The position numbers were made by a program, and so were the translations under genes. The notes beneath the pieces were generated by a model. It was given only the letters and a program-made list of their open reading frames with translations, ran no database searches and was not told the DNA's origin. DNA of 64,000 nt from Sediminicoccus rosea (GTDB taxonomy: Bacteria; Pseudomonadota; Alphaproteobacteria; Acetobacterales; Acetobacteraceae), in contig NZ_CP137852.1 of NCBI RefSeq assembly GCF_033547095.1, positions 861,501 through 925,500 of the forward strand, given 5' to 3'. This document shows, piece by piece, positions 52,903 through 62,029 of the stretch (the stretch's first letter is position 1; the number at the start of each line of letters is the position of its first letter).

Positions 52903-53484
52903 ATGGCACGGCGTGCGAGCTTCCAACCCCAGACCGACCCGAAGGCGCCGCCGCGGCCGTGCGCCGCGCCGGACTGCCCGGCGGCGGGCGAGTATCGCGC
53001 GCCCAAGGACCGGGCGCTGCGCGAGTATCTCTGGTTCTGCCTGGATCATGTCCGGCAATACAACGCCGGCTGGGATTTCTACCGCGGCATGGCGCCCTCC
53101 GACATCGAGAGCGCCATCCGGCTCGACACGGTGGGCGGGCGGCCGACCTGGCCGCTGGGGCGGTTGGGCGGCGTGCGGCTCGACCCCGAGCGCATGGCGG
53201 ACCCGCTCGGCATCCTGCGCGACGCGGCCCCGCGGGAGAAGCGCCGCGCGCCCCCGCGGGCCGAGGCGCCACCCGAGCTGCGCGCGGCACTCGGCCTGCT
53301 CGAGCTGGATTGGCCGCTCGACCCCGCGACGCTGAAATCGCGCTACAAGGAACTGGCCAAGCGCTACCACCCCGACGCCAATGGTGGGGACCGCAGCGCG
53401 GAGGAGCGGCTGAAGGACATCAACCGCGCCTATTCCCTGCTGCGCCAGAAGATCGGCCGCGCCGAGCCCGCCCATGCGGGTTGA
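52903..53484 (+). CDS. DnaJ-domain protein (C-terminal J domain)
   Basis: A 193-residue protein with a J domain at its C-terminus (about residues 133-185: RAALGLLELDWPLD, YKELAKRYHPDANGG with the HPD motif, LKDINRAYSLLRQ). The N-terminal part has CAAPDCPAAGEYRAPKD and a conserved-looking FCLDHVRQYNAGWDFY. The bolA-dnaJ-cobS-cobT order is common in alphaproteobacteria. It likely activates DnaK on a specific client, perhaps CobS/CobT. The ATG at 52903 is chosen from this N-terminus. Confidence 0.88.
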   Translation: MARRASFQPQTDPKAPPRPCAAPDCPAAGEYRAPKDRALREYLWFCLDHVRQYNAGWDFYRGMAPSDIESAIRLDTVGGRPTWPLGRLGGVRLDPERMADPLGILRDAAPREKRRAPPRAEAPPELRAALGLLELDWPLDPATLKSRYKELAKRYHPDANGGDRSAEERLKDINRAYSLLRQKIGRAEPAHAG

Positions 53485-53584
53485 CCCACGCCCCGGCGGT
53501 GCCCGGGTAGCCCAATCGCACGGGCTGCCCTAACATCATCCGGACCTGTAGATGCCCACCTCCATCCAACGAAGCGGAAGCGTG

Positions 53585-54586
53585 ATGACCAAGCTGGCCC
53601 AGAGCGGCGATGTGAGCCCCACCTCAGCCATCAATATGCCCGACACCACCGTCAACGCGCGCGACGTCTTCGGCGTGGACATCGACATGCAGGTGCCCGC
53701 CTATTCGGTCCGCACCGAGCATGTGCCCGAGCTCGACCCCTCCTATCGCTTCGACCGTGAGACGACGCTCGCGATCCTGGCCGGCTTCGCGCACAACCGC
53801 CGCGTGATGATCCAGGGCTACCACGGCACGGGCAAGTCCACCCATATCGAGCAGGTGGCGGCGCGGCTGAACTGGCCCTGCATCCGCGTGAACCTGGACA
53901 GCCACATCAGCCGCATCGACCTGATCGGCAAGGACGCCATCGTCCTGAAGGATGGCAAGCAGATCACCGAATTCCGCGAGGGCATCCTGCCCTGGGCGCT
54001 GCAGCATCCCTGCGCGCTGGTCTTCGACGAGTACGACGCGGGCCGCCCGGACGTGATGTTCGTGATCCAGCGCGTGCTCGAGGTCGAGGGCAAGCTCACG
54101 CTGCTCGACCAGAACCGCGTGATCCGCCCGCACCCGATGTTCCGCCTCTTCGCCACCGCCAACACGGTGGGCCTGGGCGACACGACCGGCCTCTATCACG
54201 GCACGCAGCAGATCAACCAGGGCCAGATGGACCGCTGGAACATCGTGGCGACGCTGAACTACCTGCCGCACGCGCAGGAGACCGAGATCGTCATGGCGAA
54301 GATCGGCTCGACCGACGCCAAGATGAAGAAGCAGGTGGAGGCGATGGTGGCGCTGGCCGACCTGACGCGCGCCGGCTTCATCGCGGGCGACATCTCGACC
54401 GTCATGTCGCCGCGTACCGTCATCACCTGGGCGGACAACACGCGCATCTTCGGCGATGTGGGCTTCGCCTTCCGGCTCACCTTCCTGAACAAGTGCGACG
54501 AGGCCGAGCGTTCGACGGTGGCGGAATACTATCAGCGCTGCTTCAACGCCGAGATCGCGACGGGGCTCTACAAGAAGGCGGGGTGA
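53585..54586 (+). CDS. cobS: Aerobic cobaltochelatase subunit CobS
   Basis: AAA+ subunit of the ATP-dependent cobaltochelatase that inserts cobalt into hydrogenobyrinate a,c-diamide (aerobic B12 pathway). The 333-residue protein has Walker [10 protein letters not shown] (78-86), [19 protein letters not shown], Walker [13 protein letters not shown] and the sensor [12 protein letters not shown] choose the ATG at 53585; another at 53552 is possible. The stop is one base before cobT. Confidence 0.96.
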   Translation: MTKLAQSGDVSPTSAINMPDTTVNARDVFGVDIDMQVPAYSVRTEHVPELDPSYRFDRETTLAILAGFAHNRRVMIQGYHGTGKSTHIEQVAARLNWPCIRVNLDSHISRIDLIGKDAIVLKDGKQITEFREGILPWALQHPCALVFDEYDAGRPDVMFVIQRVLEVEGKLTLLDQNRVIRPHPMFRLFATANTVGLGDTTGLYHGTQQINQGQMDRWNIVATLNYLPHAQETEIVMAKIGSTDAKMKKQVEAMVALADLTRAGFIAGDISTVMSPRTVITWADNTRIFGDVGFAFRLTFLNKCDEAERSTVAEYYQRCFNAEIATGLYKKAG

Positions 54587-54587
54587 T

Positions 54588-56453
54588 GTGACCAAGCAGG
54601 ACCTCACCCGCCAGGAAGAGTTCAAGCGCGCGACGGCCGGCGTGGTCCGCGCCATCGCGCAGCAGACCGAAGTGCAGGTCGCCTTCCAGCCCGGCCCGGC
54701 CGGCGTCTCGGGCAAGCGCGCGCGCCTGCCGCTGCCCACGCGCTCGCTCCCGCCCAATGAGATGGCGAAGCTGCGCGGCGCCGCCGACGCGGTGGCGCTG
54801 AAGCTGCGCCACCATGACGAGGCGACGCATGCCGCCCGCGCACCCGCCCGCAAGGAGGCGCGCGAGGTCTTCGACGCGCTGGAGGATGTGCGCGTGCAGG
54901 CCGTGGGCAGCCGCCACATGGCGGGTGTCGCCGCCAATCTGCGCGCCCGGCTCTCGGAAGAGTGCGAGGCCGAGGGCTATGACCGGATGACGCGGAAGGA
55001 CCAGCTTCCGCTGCACACGGCCCTTTCCCTCATGGCGCGCGAGCGCATCTCGGGCGAGCCCGCGCCGGCCGCCGCGACCCGCATCCTGGAGATGTGGCGC
55101 GGCAGCCTGGACGAGAAGGCCAGTGCCGCGATGGAGGAGCTGGTCTCCGCCACCGAGGACCAGGAGGCCTTCGCCCGCGCCGCCCGCAAGCTGCTCACCG
55201 CACTCGACCTCGCCGAGGCCGAGACGGAGAGCGAGGCCGACCAGGACGAGGAAGGCGACGAGGGCGGCGACCAGTCCACCCAGCAGGACCAGGCCAGCGC
55301 CGGCGAGGCGCAGAGCCAGGAGCAGGAATCCATGCAGGGCGCCGAGCCCGAGAGCATGGAGGGCGAGGCCGCCGACGAGGAAGCGCAGGACAGCGAGGAA
55401 GAGGGCGCCGCCGCCGAGGGTGACGAGAAGCCCGGCGGCCCGCAGGCCCGCAAGGAAGTCCCGCAGACCGACGACACCACGCGCTACCGCGCCTTCTCGA
55501 CGCAGTTCGACGAGGTGGTGGAGGCCGATGACCTTTGCGATCCGGACGAGCTGACGCGGCTGCGCCAGCAGCTCGACCAGCAGCTCCAGCATCTGCAGGG
55601 CGTCGTCTCGAAGCTCGCCAACCGCCTGCAGCGGCGCCTCATGGCGCAGCAGCAGCGCGCCTGGGATTTCGACCTGGAGGAGGGCATCCTCGACGTGGCG
55701 CGCCTCGCGCGCGTCGTGGCGAACCCCACGCTCGCCCTCTCTTACAAGCATGAGCGCGAGGCGGATTTCCGCGACACGGTGGTGACGCTGCTCATCGACA
55801 ATTCCGGCTCGATGCGCGGGCGGCCCATCACGGTGGCGGCTATGTGCGCCGACATCCTGGCCCGCACGCTGGAGCGCTGCGGCGTGAAGGTCGAGATCCT
55901 CGGCTTCACCACGCGGGCCTGGAAGGGCGGTCAGGCGCGGGAGCGCTGGGTGCAGGAGGGCAAGCCGCGCAATCCGGGCCGCCTGAACGACCTGCGCCAC
56001 ATCATCTACAAGGGCGCCGATGCGCCCTGGCGCCGTTCGCGCCGCGCCATCGGCCTGATGCTGCGCGAAGGGCTGCTGAAGGAGAACATTGACGGCGAGG
56101 CGCTGAGCTGGGCCTACAAGCGCATCCTCGCGCGCACCGAGCATCGCCGCATCCTGATGGTGATCAGTGACGGCGCGCCGGTGGATGACAGCACGCTCTC
56201 GGTGAATCCCGGCAATTACCTCGAACGCCATCTGCGCGAGGTGATCAAGGACATCGAGACGCGCAACGCGGTGGAGCTGATCGCGATCGGCATCGGCCAT
56301 GACGTCACGCGCTACTACCGCCGCGCGGTGACGATCGTGGATGCCGAGGAACTGGGCGGCACCATGATGAAGAAGCTCACCGAGCTCTTCGACGAGGACG
56401 CCGCCGAGGCCTGGCATCGCGCTTCGGCCGAGCGCGCGGCTGCGATCCTGTGA
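54588..56453 (+). CDS. cobT: Aerobic cobaltochelatase subunit CobT
   Basis: The 621-residue partner of CobS, starting at GTG. It has a helical N-terminus, a very acidic Glu/Asp/Gln-rich linker (about residues 205-300) and a C-terminal von Willebrand A domain with the MIDAS motif [11 protein letters not shown] and [13 protein letters not shown]. CobS and CobT form the AAA+/VWA motor that works with CobN, which is not in the window. The final 12 residues [12 protein letters not shown] are encoded a second time just downstream. Confidence 0.96.
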   Translation: MTKQDLTRQEEFKRATAGVVRAIAQQTEVQVAFQPGPAGVSGKRARLPLPTRSLPPNEMAKLRGAADAVALKLRHHDEATHAARAPARKEAREVFDALEDVRVQAVGSRHMAGVAANLRARLSEECEAEGYDRMTRKDQLPLHTALSLMARERISGEPAPAAATRILEMWRGSLDEKASAAMEELVSATEDQEAFARAARKLLTALDLAEAETESEADQDEEGDEGGDQSTQQDQASAGEAQSQEQESMQGAEPESMEGEAADEEAQDSEEEGAAAEGDEKPGGPQARKEVPQTDDTTRYRAFSTQFDEVVEADDLCDPDELTRLRQQLDQQLQHLQGVVSKLANRLQRRLMAQQQRAWDFDLEEGILDVARLARVVANPTLALSYKHEREADFRDTVVTLLIDNSGSMRGRPITVAAMCADILARTLERCGVKVEILGFTTRAWKGGQARERWVQEGKPRNPGRLNDLRHIIYKGADAPWRRSRRAIGLMLREGLLKENIDGEALSWAYKRILARTEHRRILMVISDGAPVDDSTLSVNPGNYLERHLREVIKDIETRNAVELIAIGIGHDVTRYYRRAVTIVDAEELGGTMMKKLTELFDEDAAEAWHRASAERAAAIL

Positions 56454-56494
56454 CTGGGCTGACCCTTGGCCTTTGCGCGCCGCGCGGCGCGACG

Positions 56495-56533
56495 CACCGC
56501 GCCTCCGCCGAGCGTGCGGCGGCCATTCTCTAG
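56495..56533 (+). pseudogene. Duplicate of the cobT 3' end
   Basis: These 39 bases encode [12 protein letters not shown] and a stop, exactly the last 12 residues of CobT (56415-56453). Eight of the 12 codons differ, all synonymously, and the stop differs (TAG against TGA). Similarity continues past both stops (TGACTGGGCTGACCC and TGACGGGCTGAACC). It looks like the tail of a diverged cobT left behind by allele replacement. Confidence 0.75.
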
Positions 56534-56553
56534 CGGTGTGACGGGCTGAACCG

Positions 56554-57480
56554 TTGCAACGCCGCGCGCTTCTCGCCGGCCTCGCGCTGCTGCCGGGTTG
56601 CGCGCGGGCCAGCGCGCCGGTGCTGGGGGCACCCGCGCGCCCCTTCCTCGAGCCGCTCGGCGCGCTCGCGCTCGATACCGCGCCCTGGGGCTTCGGCGGG
56701 CTGTCCGCGCTGCATCTCGCACCCGACCTGACCTTGAGCGCCGTCAGCGACACCGGCCGCTGGTGGCGCGCGCGGCTGATCCTGCGCGAGGGGCGGCTGG
56801 CCGCGATCGGCGAGGCGCGGCACGGGCCGCTGCGCGATGCCGCGGGCAACCCGCTGCGGCGCGGCGTGCAGAGCGATGCGGAGGCCCTGCTCCGGCTGCC
56901 CGATGGCGATTGGCTGGTGGGCTTCGAGCGGCGCCACCGCATCCTGCGCTATCGCGATCTCACCACCGGCCCCGGCACACCCATCGAGACGCCGCCCGGC
57001 CTCGAGGAATCGCCCGGCAATGGCGGGCTGGAGGCGTTGGCCCTGCTGGCGGATGGACGGCTGCTGGCGTTGGGTGAGTCGCTGCCGGGTGCCGCGGGGC
57101 CGGAGAGCCGTGCGGCCTGGCTCGGCACCTTCAGCGGCTCGCGCGTCATCTGGCGGCGGACCAGCTACCTCCCCGTGCCGGGGATGGACCCGACCGATGC
57201 GGCGGGGTTGCCGGATGGCGGCGCGCTGGTGCTGGAGCGGCGCTTCTCCATCTTCGGCGGCTTCACCGGGCGCCTCGCGCATCTGCCGGCGGCGGCGCTG
57301 CGCGGGGCCGAGCCGCTGCGGGGCGAGACCTGGCTCGACATGCCGCCCGATGCGCCGGCCGAGAACTGGGAGGGCGTGGCCGTCGCGCGGCATGGCGGGC
57401 GCACGCTGGTCGCCCTCGTCTCGGACGACAACCAGAACCTGTTCCAGCAGACCCTGCTGCTGCTCTACGCGCTGCGTTGA
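56554..57480 (+). CDS. Esterase-like/phytase-like family lipoprotein
   Basis: A 308-residue exported protein with lipobox-like LPGC (Cys16) after RRALLAGLAL. The body is a beta-propeller-like domain of the esterase-like activity of phytase family: FGGLSALHLAPD, SDTGRWWRARL, SDAEALLRLPDGDWLVGFE, ALVLERRFSIFGGFTGRL and a final NWEGVAVARHGGR...VSDDNQ block. It starts at TTG; no ATG or GTG fits. It converges with opgH and overlaps it by 16 bases. The substrate is unproved. Confidence 0.82.
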   Translation: MQRRALLAGLALLPGCARASAPVLGAPARPFLEPLGALALDTAPWGFGGLSALHLAPDLTLSAVSDTGRWWRARLILREGRLAAIGEARHGPLRDAAGNPLRRGVQSDAEALLRLPDGDWLVGFERRHRILRYRDLTTGPGTPIETPPGLEESPGNGGLEALALLADGRLLALGESLPGAAGPESRAAWLGTFSGSRVIWRRTSYLPVPGMDPTDAAGLPDGGALVLERRFSIFGGFTGRLAHLPAAALRGAEPLRGETWLDMPPDAPAENWEGVAVARHGGRTLVALVSDDNQNLFQQTLLLLYALR

Positions 57481-59126
57481 GCCACTTCCTCCGGCGTCGC
57501 GGCCCAGCCGCGCGCGGTGAGGAAGCGGGCGAGCGTGGGCGAGGCGGTCGCGACGCAGAAGGGGATCGCCAGCAGCAAGCCGCCCGCCCAGGGCAGCGCG
57601 AACCAGATGGCCCAGGGCGCGGTCAGCGCCAGGGCGGCGAAGGCCAGCACGCCCACCAGCGTGTGGAAGCCCAGCAGCCGCGCCGCATCGCCCCAGCCCA
57701 CATCGCGTGCCGCGCGATTCTGCGCGGCCCAGCCCATCCGCGCGCCGAAGGGCAGCGCCAGCAGGAAGCGCGCCTTGTTCACGCAGGAGATGGGCGAGAG
57801 GATCGTGGTGAAGAGCAGCTCCGCCAGCGCGCCGGCAGCGAAGCGGCCGCGCCCGCCATAGCGCGCGGCCTCCCGCCCCTGGATCATCACCTGGGCATAG
57901 CCCGTGAGCTTGGGGGAATGCTGCGTCACCCAGAACAGCGCCATGATGGCGGCGAGCTGCGCGCCGCTCATCCCGTCGAACCCGCCCAGCGCGGCGAGCA
58001 GCGCGGCCAGCGCGAAGGCCAGCACCCAGAGCGGCGCGCAGAGGAACAGCAGGATCGCCTGCATGAGCTGGAAGCGCGCCATGGCGGACAGCCCCGGCCG
58101 GCGCAGCAGCGGCAGGTATTGCATGTTGCCCGCGGCCCAGCGCAGGTCGCGCGCCATGAATTCGGGCAGGGCGGGCGGATTGCCCTCCATGCTCCCCGCC
58201 TCCTCCGGCAGGCACCAGACCTCCCAGCCCGCGCCATGCAGGCGGATGGCCTCCACCTGGTCATGGCTGAGGATGGTGGAGCCATCGGGCAGGGTGTCGA
58301 GCTTGCCGTGTTCGCGGAAGGGCGCGATGCGGATCAGCGCGTTGTGGCCCCAATAGGGGCCCTTCGGGCCCTGCCACCAGCCTTGGCCGGTGGCCCAGGC
58401 GCGCATGCCCGCCCGCATGCCGAACTGGAAGAGGCGCGGAAAGGGCGCCGCGACCGGCCGGCCGACGATGAGCTGCTGCAGGATGGCGATGCGCGGCGCG
58501 GCGTCGAGTGCCAGGGCCAGCTTCATCACGGCCGCCGGCGTCATCTCGGAATCGGCGTCGAGGCAGAGCAGGTAGTCGTAGCCGGCGCCCTCGTGCTCCA
58601 GGAATTCCATGACGTTGCCCGCCTTGAAGCCGGTGTTCGCGGCGCGGCGGCGCAGATGGATGCGCCCGGCATCCTGCGGGCGCCAATGGGCGATGGCCGC
58701 ATCCTCGGCCGCTCGGAATTCGGGGTCCTGGGTGTCGGAGAGGAACCAGAGGTGAAAATGGCTGGCGGGCAGGCCATCCAGCAGCGGGCCGAGGGCGGCC
58801 AGGATCGGCGCCATCTCCTCATTGCGGAGGCAGAGGGCGATGGCCGTGCGCCCCTGGGGCGTCGGCTGCCTGAGGTCGAGGCCGCGCAGCGCGGGCACCA
58901 CATGGGCCGGCGGGTCGCGGGTGAAGAGCAGGATGGCGCCGCCCAGCAGCGCATTCACCGTGGACAGCGCGATCCAGGGCGTCAGCAGGGCGATGCAGGC
59001 GAGGAACAGCGCCTCGGGGAGAAGAAGGGCCTCCACCATGGGGGGGTGGGGGATGGTGGAGGCCAGGAGCAAGGCGCCGGAAATCAGGGCGCCGAGCCCG
59101 AGCACGGCAATCGGTCGGATGCGCAT
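57465..59126 (-). CDS. opgH: Glucans biosynthesis glucosyltransferase
   Basis: Inner-membrane GT2 enzyme that makes the beta-glucan backbone of osmoregulated periplasmic glucans. The 553-residue form (ATG at 59126; 59195 also possible) has two N-terminal helices, the catalytic domain with ALCLRNEE, LLCLDADSEM (DxD), PYWGHNALIRIAPF and MARDLRWAAGNMQYL (the QxxRW equivalent), then C-terminal helices. It lacks the long cytoplasmic N-terminus of the E. coli protein. No opgG is next to it. Confidence 0.92.
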   Translation of the reverse strand: MRIRPIAVLGLGALISGALLLASTIPHPPMVEALLLPEALFLACIALLTPWIALSTVNALLGGAILLFTRDPPAHVVPALRGLDLRQPTPQGRTAIALCLRNEEMAPILAALGPLLDGLPASHFHLWFLSDTQDPEFRAAEDAAIAHWRPQDAGRIHLRRRAANTGFKAGNVMEFLEHEGAGYDYLLCLDADSEMTPAAVMKLALALDAAPRIAILQQLIVGRPVAAPFPRLFQFGMRAGMRAWATGQGWWQGPKGPYWGHNALIRIAPFREHGKLDTLPDGSTILSHDQVEAIRLHGAGWEVWCLPEEAGSMEGNPPALPEFMARDLRWAAGNMQYLPLLRRPGLSAMARFQLMQAILLFLCAPLWVLAFALAALLAALGGFDGMSGAQLAAIMALFWVTQHSPKLTGYAQVMIQGREAARYGGRGRFAAGALAELLFTTILSPISCVNKARFLLALPFGARMGWAAQNRAARDVGWGDAARLLGFHTLVGVLAFAALALTAPWAIWFALPWAGGLLLAIPFCVATASPTLARFLTARGWAATPEEVAQRSA

Positions 59127-59256
59127 GCCGTGAGCCTTAGCGGATAATCCGCGCCGGATCACGGCGGCCTGGGTGTCGGCCGCTGCATCCCGCATCCCGG
59201 CGGGGAGGCGGGCGGTGTGCCCCCGGGCCGTGAAGGTCCGGGGGCGGGATAAAAAG

Positions 59257-59299
59257 GGCCTCCGCCGCGGGAAAAGGGGTGGGGGGAGCGGCGGAGGCC
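59257..59299 (-). terminator. Strong Rho-independent terminator of the small membrane-protein unit
   Basis: On the minus strand a perfect 12-base stem GGCCTCCGCCGC/GCGGCGGAGGCC (59288-59299 with 59257-59268) is followed by CTTTTT. The loop is 19 bases. It lies 147 bases after the stop of the 42-residue gene at 59447-59575. It is the clearest intrinsic terminator in the window. Confidence 0.85.
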
Positions 59300-59446
59300 A
59301 GGATCAAGGAGCCCTGGGTGGGGCGCCTGATCCGAAGCGGTTTCGGTCGGGCAAGGCGGTCATGCGGCAGCGCGGGAGGGGGGGCCGCGTCGCCGCAGGA
59401 CCGTGTGGCCGTGTCTCACCCCGTCGGGCGAGGGGGGCCGCTGCGG

Positions 59447-59575
59447 TCAGGCGGAGATGATCTTCCAGGCGACATGGCCCAGCACGCCGACCAGGGCGGC
59501 CGAGGCGGCGAGGAGGGAGAAGCGCAGCGCCATCAGAACGATCTCACCGCGGTTAATCTCAGTCCGGTCAGACAT
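59447..59575 (-). CDS. Small (42-residue) single-span membrane protein
   Basis: A short gene in the 634-base stretch between opgH and the gentisate-dioxygenase-like gene. It encodes MSDRTEINRGEIVLMALRFS and continues through LLAASAALVGVLGHVAWKI to the end: a polar, charged start and one hydrophobic helix. An AAGGA ribosome site lies eight bases before the ATG. An AT-rich upstream region with a palindrome and TATAAG, and an intrinsic terminator downstream, make a complete transcription unit. I do not recognise the family. Confidence 0.65.
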   Translation of the reverse strand: MSDRTEINRGEIVLMALRFSLLAASAALVGVLGHVAWKIISA

Positions 59576-59720
59576 TCTCAATTTCCTTACAGTTGGAGGT
59601 TGCACCTGCCATTCTTATACACGATCCGTTAACGGATGAAACCTATAATTGTGTCGAACCTGCATTTTGTTTATTTAAAAGACTGTTTATTGTTTTTTGA
59701 GACGTTTTTACTCCCGCGCG
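59576..59720 (-). promoter_or_regulatory. AT-rich promoter region with perfect palindrome
   Basis: About 145 bases of unusually low GC. ATCCGTT-AACGGAT (59624-59637) is a perfect 14-base palindrome. On the minus strand it lies just upstream of TATAAG, a good -10 element for the 42-residue gene, so it could be an operator. The AT-rich part toward 59700 may also serve the plus-strand gene at 59761. Confidence 0.5.
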
Positions 59721-59760
59721 ACTCTCGCCTATCCTCCGCATGCAACCCCGGGAGCGCGCC

Positions 59761-60810
59761 ATGGATCATCCACAGAGCCCCAACGACGCCGCCCTCCGGC
59801 AGCTCTATGCCGAGATGGCGCCGCACCACCTGCATCCGCTCTGGGAGGTGCTGCACGGCCTGGTCACGCCCACGCCGCGCTCCGCCGCGGCGCCCGTCCT
59901 CTGGCGCTATGCCGAGGCGCGCGAGTTCCTGCTGCGCGCGGGTGGGTTGATCAGCGCGGAACAGGCCGAGCGCCGCGTGCTGATCATGGAGAATCCGACG
60001 CTGCCCGGTTCCTCCTGCGCCACGCCCTCGCTCTATGCCGGGCTGCAGCTCATTCTCCCCGGCGAGGTCGCGCCCTGCCATCGCCACACCCAATGCGCGC
60101 TGCGCTTCGTGATGGAGGGCGATGGCGCCTTCACCGCGCTGGATGGCGAGAAGGCGGTGATGCGGCCCTTCGACCTCGTGCTCACGCCGAATTGGCAATG
60201 GCATGACCATGGCAATGCGAGCGACGCGCCGATGATCTGGCTCGACGGGCTCGACATCCCGATGGTGCGCTTCTTCGAGACCAGCTTTGCCGAACGCCTG
60301 CCGGACTCCGCGCATCCCGAGACGGCGCCGGCGGGCGACACGCTCGCGCGCTATGGCCGCAATCTGCGCCCCTTCGCCGGCACCACGGCCGCGCGCCGTC
60401 CCGCGCATCTGCCGCTGTTCCACTACCCCTTCGCCGAGTGGCGTGCGGCGCTGCGGGCGATCGCCACGCATGACGCGCCCGACCCGCATCTCGGCCATGC
60501 GCTGGAATTCACCAATCCGGCCGATGGCGGGCCGATCATGCCCACCATCGCGGCGCATGTGCGGCTCTTGCCCGCGGGCTTCACGACGCGGCCACGCCAG
60601 GCGACGGACGGCACCATCTTCGTCGTGGTCTCGGGGCGCGGCACGGCGCGCATCGGCGGGCAGGATTTCGCGCTGATGGAGCGCGACTGCTTCGTCGTCC
60701 CCTCCTGGCAGGCGCTGGAGCTGGAGGCGGCGAGCGAGCTGGTGCTCTTCGCCTATTCCGACCGCGCGGCGCAGGAGAAACTTGGGCTTTGGCGCGAAGC
60801 CAGGGCATAA
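59761..60810 (+). CDS. Gentisate 1,2-dioxygenase-like bicupin
   Basis: A 349-residue double-cupin dioxygenase. The N-terminal cupin has AERRVLIMENPTLPG, SLYAGLQLILPGEVAPCHRH (His metal ligands), LRFVMEGDGAFTALDGE and TPNWQWHDHG. A second, weaker cupin lies near the end (IFVVVSGRGTARIGG). This is the gentisate/1-hydroxy-2-naphthoate dioxygenase pattern, which cleaves the ring next to a carboxyl. GGGAG precedes the ATG at 59761. It lies immediately upstream of recF, with no other ring-cleavage genes in view. Confidence 0.88.
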   Translation: MDHPQSPNDAALRQLYAEMAPHHLHPLWEVLHGLVTPTPRSAAAPVLWRYAEAREFLLRAGGLISAEQAERRVLIMENPTLPGSSCATPSLYAGLQLILPGEVAPCHRHTQCALRFVMEGDGAFTALDGEKAVMRPFDLVLTPNWQWHDHGNASDAPMIWLDGLDIPMVRFFETSFAERLPDSAHPETAPAGDTLARYGRNLRPFAGTTAARRPAHLPLFHYPFAEWRAALRAIATHDAPDPHLGHALEFTNPADGGPIMPTIAAHVRLLPAGFTTRPRQATDGTIFVVVSGRGTARIGGQDFALMERDCFVVPSWQALELEAASELVLFAYSDRAAQEKLGLWREARA

Positions 60811-60877
60811 GGACCGCCCCTCTCAAAGGAACCGCGCGCGGCCTGTGGATCACCCCCCTTTCGGGCCGCCCTTCGCC

Positions 60878-62011
60878 ATGCTTCGCCTCACGCGCCTCCG
60901 CCTCACGCGATATCGCTCCTACGCCCAGGCGGAGCTGCGCTTTGCCGAGCCCATGCTGGTCTTCACCGGGCCCAATGGCGCGGGCAAGACGAACCTGCTG
61001 GAGGCGATCAGCCTGCTCGGCCCCGGGCGTGGCCTGCGCGGTGCGCGCATCGGCGACGTGGCGATGCAGGGCGGCGCGAGCTGGAGCGTCTCGGGCCACT
61101 TTGATGACGGGCTGGGCGGCTTCGAGATCGGCACCGGCAGCCTGGAGGAAGGCAGCGCCGACCGCCGCGCCTTCCGCCTGGATGGCGAGAAGCTGCGCGC
61201 CCAGGCGGAGCTGGCCGAGCGCGTCGCCGCCGTCTGGATCACGCCGCAGATGGACCGCCTGTTCCAGGAAAGTGCGGGCGGGCGCCGCCGCTTCCTGGAT
61301 CGCCTCGCGATGGCGCTGGAGCCGCATCTGGCGCGCGAGGCGACGGCCTATGAATCCGCCATGGCCGGCCGCAACCGGCTGCTGCAGAAGGGCCGGGCCG
61401 AGCCCGCCTGGCTGGCCGCGCTGGAGGATGCGATGGCGCGGCACGGCATCGCCATCGCCGCCTCACGCCGCGCCCTGGTGGCGCGGCTGAACGCGGCCCA
61501 GGGGGGCGTCGCCGAAAGCGCCTTCCCCGCCGCCATCCTCGCGCTGCAATGCCCGGCGGCGGCGCTGCTGGAGGAGATGCCGGCGCTCGCGGCCGAGGAG
61601 GCGCTGCGCGATGCCTGGGCCGCCTCCCGCGCGCGGGATGCGGCGGCGGGCGCGACGCTGAGCGGCCCGCACCGGGCGGACCTGCTCTTCACCCATGCGG
61701 CCAAGGCCATGCCGGCCGGCCTGTGTTCGACCGGCGAGCAGAAGGCGCTGCTGATCTCGACCGTGCTGGCCCATGCCGGGCTGATCGCCGCCGCGCGCGG
61801 CTTCGCGCCCCTCCTGCTGCTGGATGAGGTGGCCGCGCATCTGGACGAGGCGCGGCGCGGCGCGCTGTTTGCCGCGCTGGCCGCGCTGCCCGCCCAGAGC
61901 TTCCTGACCGGCACGGATCCCGAGGTGTTCCACCCCCTGGCAGGCCGCGCCGCCCATTGGCGGATCGCTCCGGGGGAGGCCCATCCGGCGCCCCTGTCCC
62001 TCGGCGCGTAA
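60878..62011 (+). CDS. recF: DNA replication and repair protein RecF
   Basis: A 377-residue SMC-like ATPase that loads RecA at gaps with RecO/RecR. It has Walker A GPNGAGKTNLLEAI (31-44), the N-terminal LRLTRYRSYAQAEL, QESAGGRRRFLDRL, the signature GLCSTGEQKALLIS and Walker B LLLLDEVAAHLD. The ATG at 60878 gives the family N-terminus. gyrB follows after 45 bases, the ancestral recF-gyrB order. dnaA/dnaN are not upstream here. Confidence 0.96.
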   Translation: MLRLTRLRLTRYRSYAQAELRFAEPMLVFTGPNGAGKTNLLEAISLLGPGRGLRGARIGDVAMQGGASWSVSGHFDDGLGGFEIGTGSLEEGSADRRAFRLDGEKLRAQAELAERVAAVWITPQMDRLFQESAGGRRRFLDRLAMALEPHLAREATAYESAMAGRNRLLQKGRAEPAWLAALEDAMARHGIAIAASRRALVARLNAAQGGVAESAFPAAILALQCPAAALLEEMPALAAEEALRDAWAASRARDAAAGATLSGPHRADLLFTHAAKAMPAGLCSTGEQKALLISTVLAHAGLIAAARGFAPLLLLDEVAAHLDEARRGALFAALAALPAQSFLTGTDPEVFHPLAGRAAHWRIAPGEAHPAPLSLGA

Positions 62012-62029
62012 ATCGGGCATAAACCGTAG

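Noticed and set aside
53485-53584. Cobalamin riboswitch upstream of cobS
   Set aside because: The gap is only 100 bases and lacks the B12-box sequence.
54543-56942. 799-residue minus-strand frame
   Set aside because: Antisense to cobT, whose VWA and acidic domains are clear.
59300-59446. Additional short coding frames in the opgH-dioxygenase gap
   Set aside because: Frames are 20 codons or shorter, or lack ribosome sites; treated as the 3' untranslated part of the small-protein unit.
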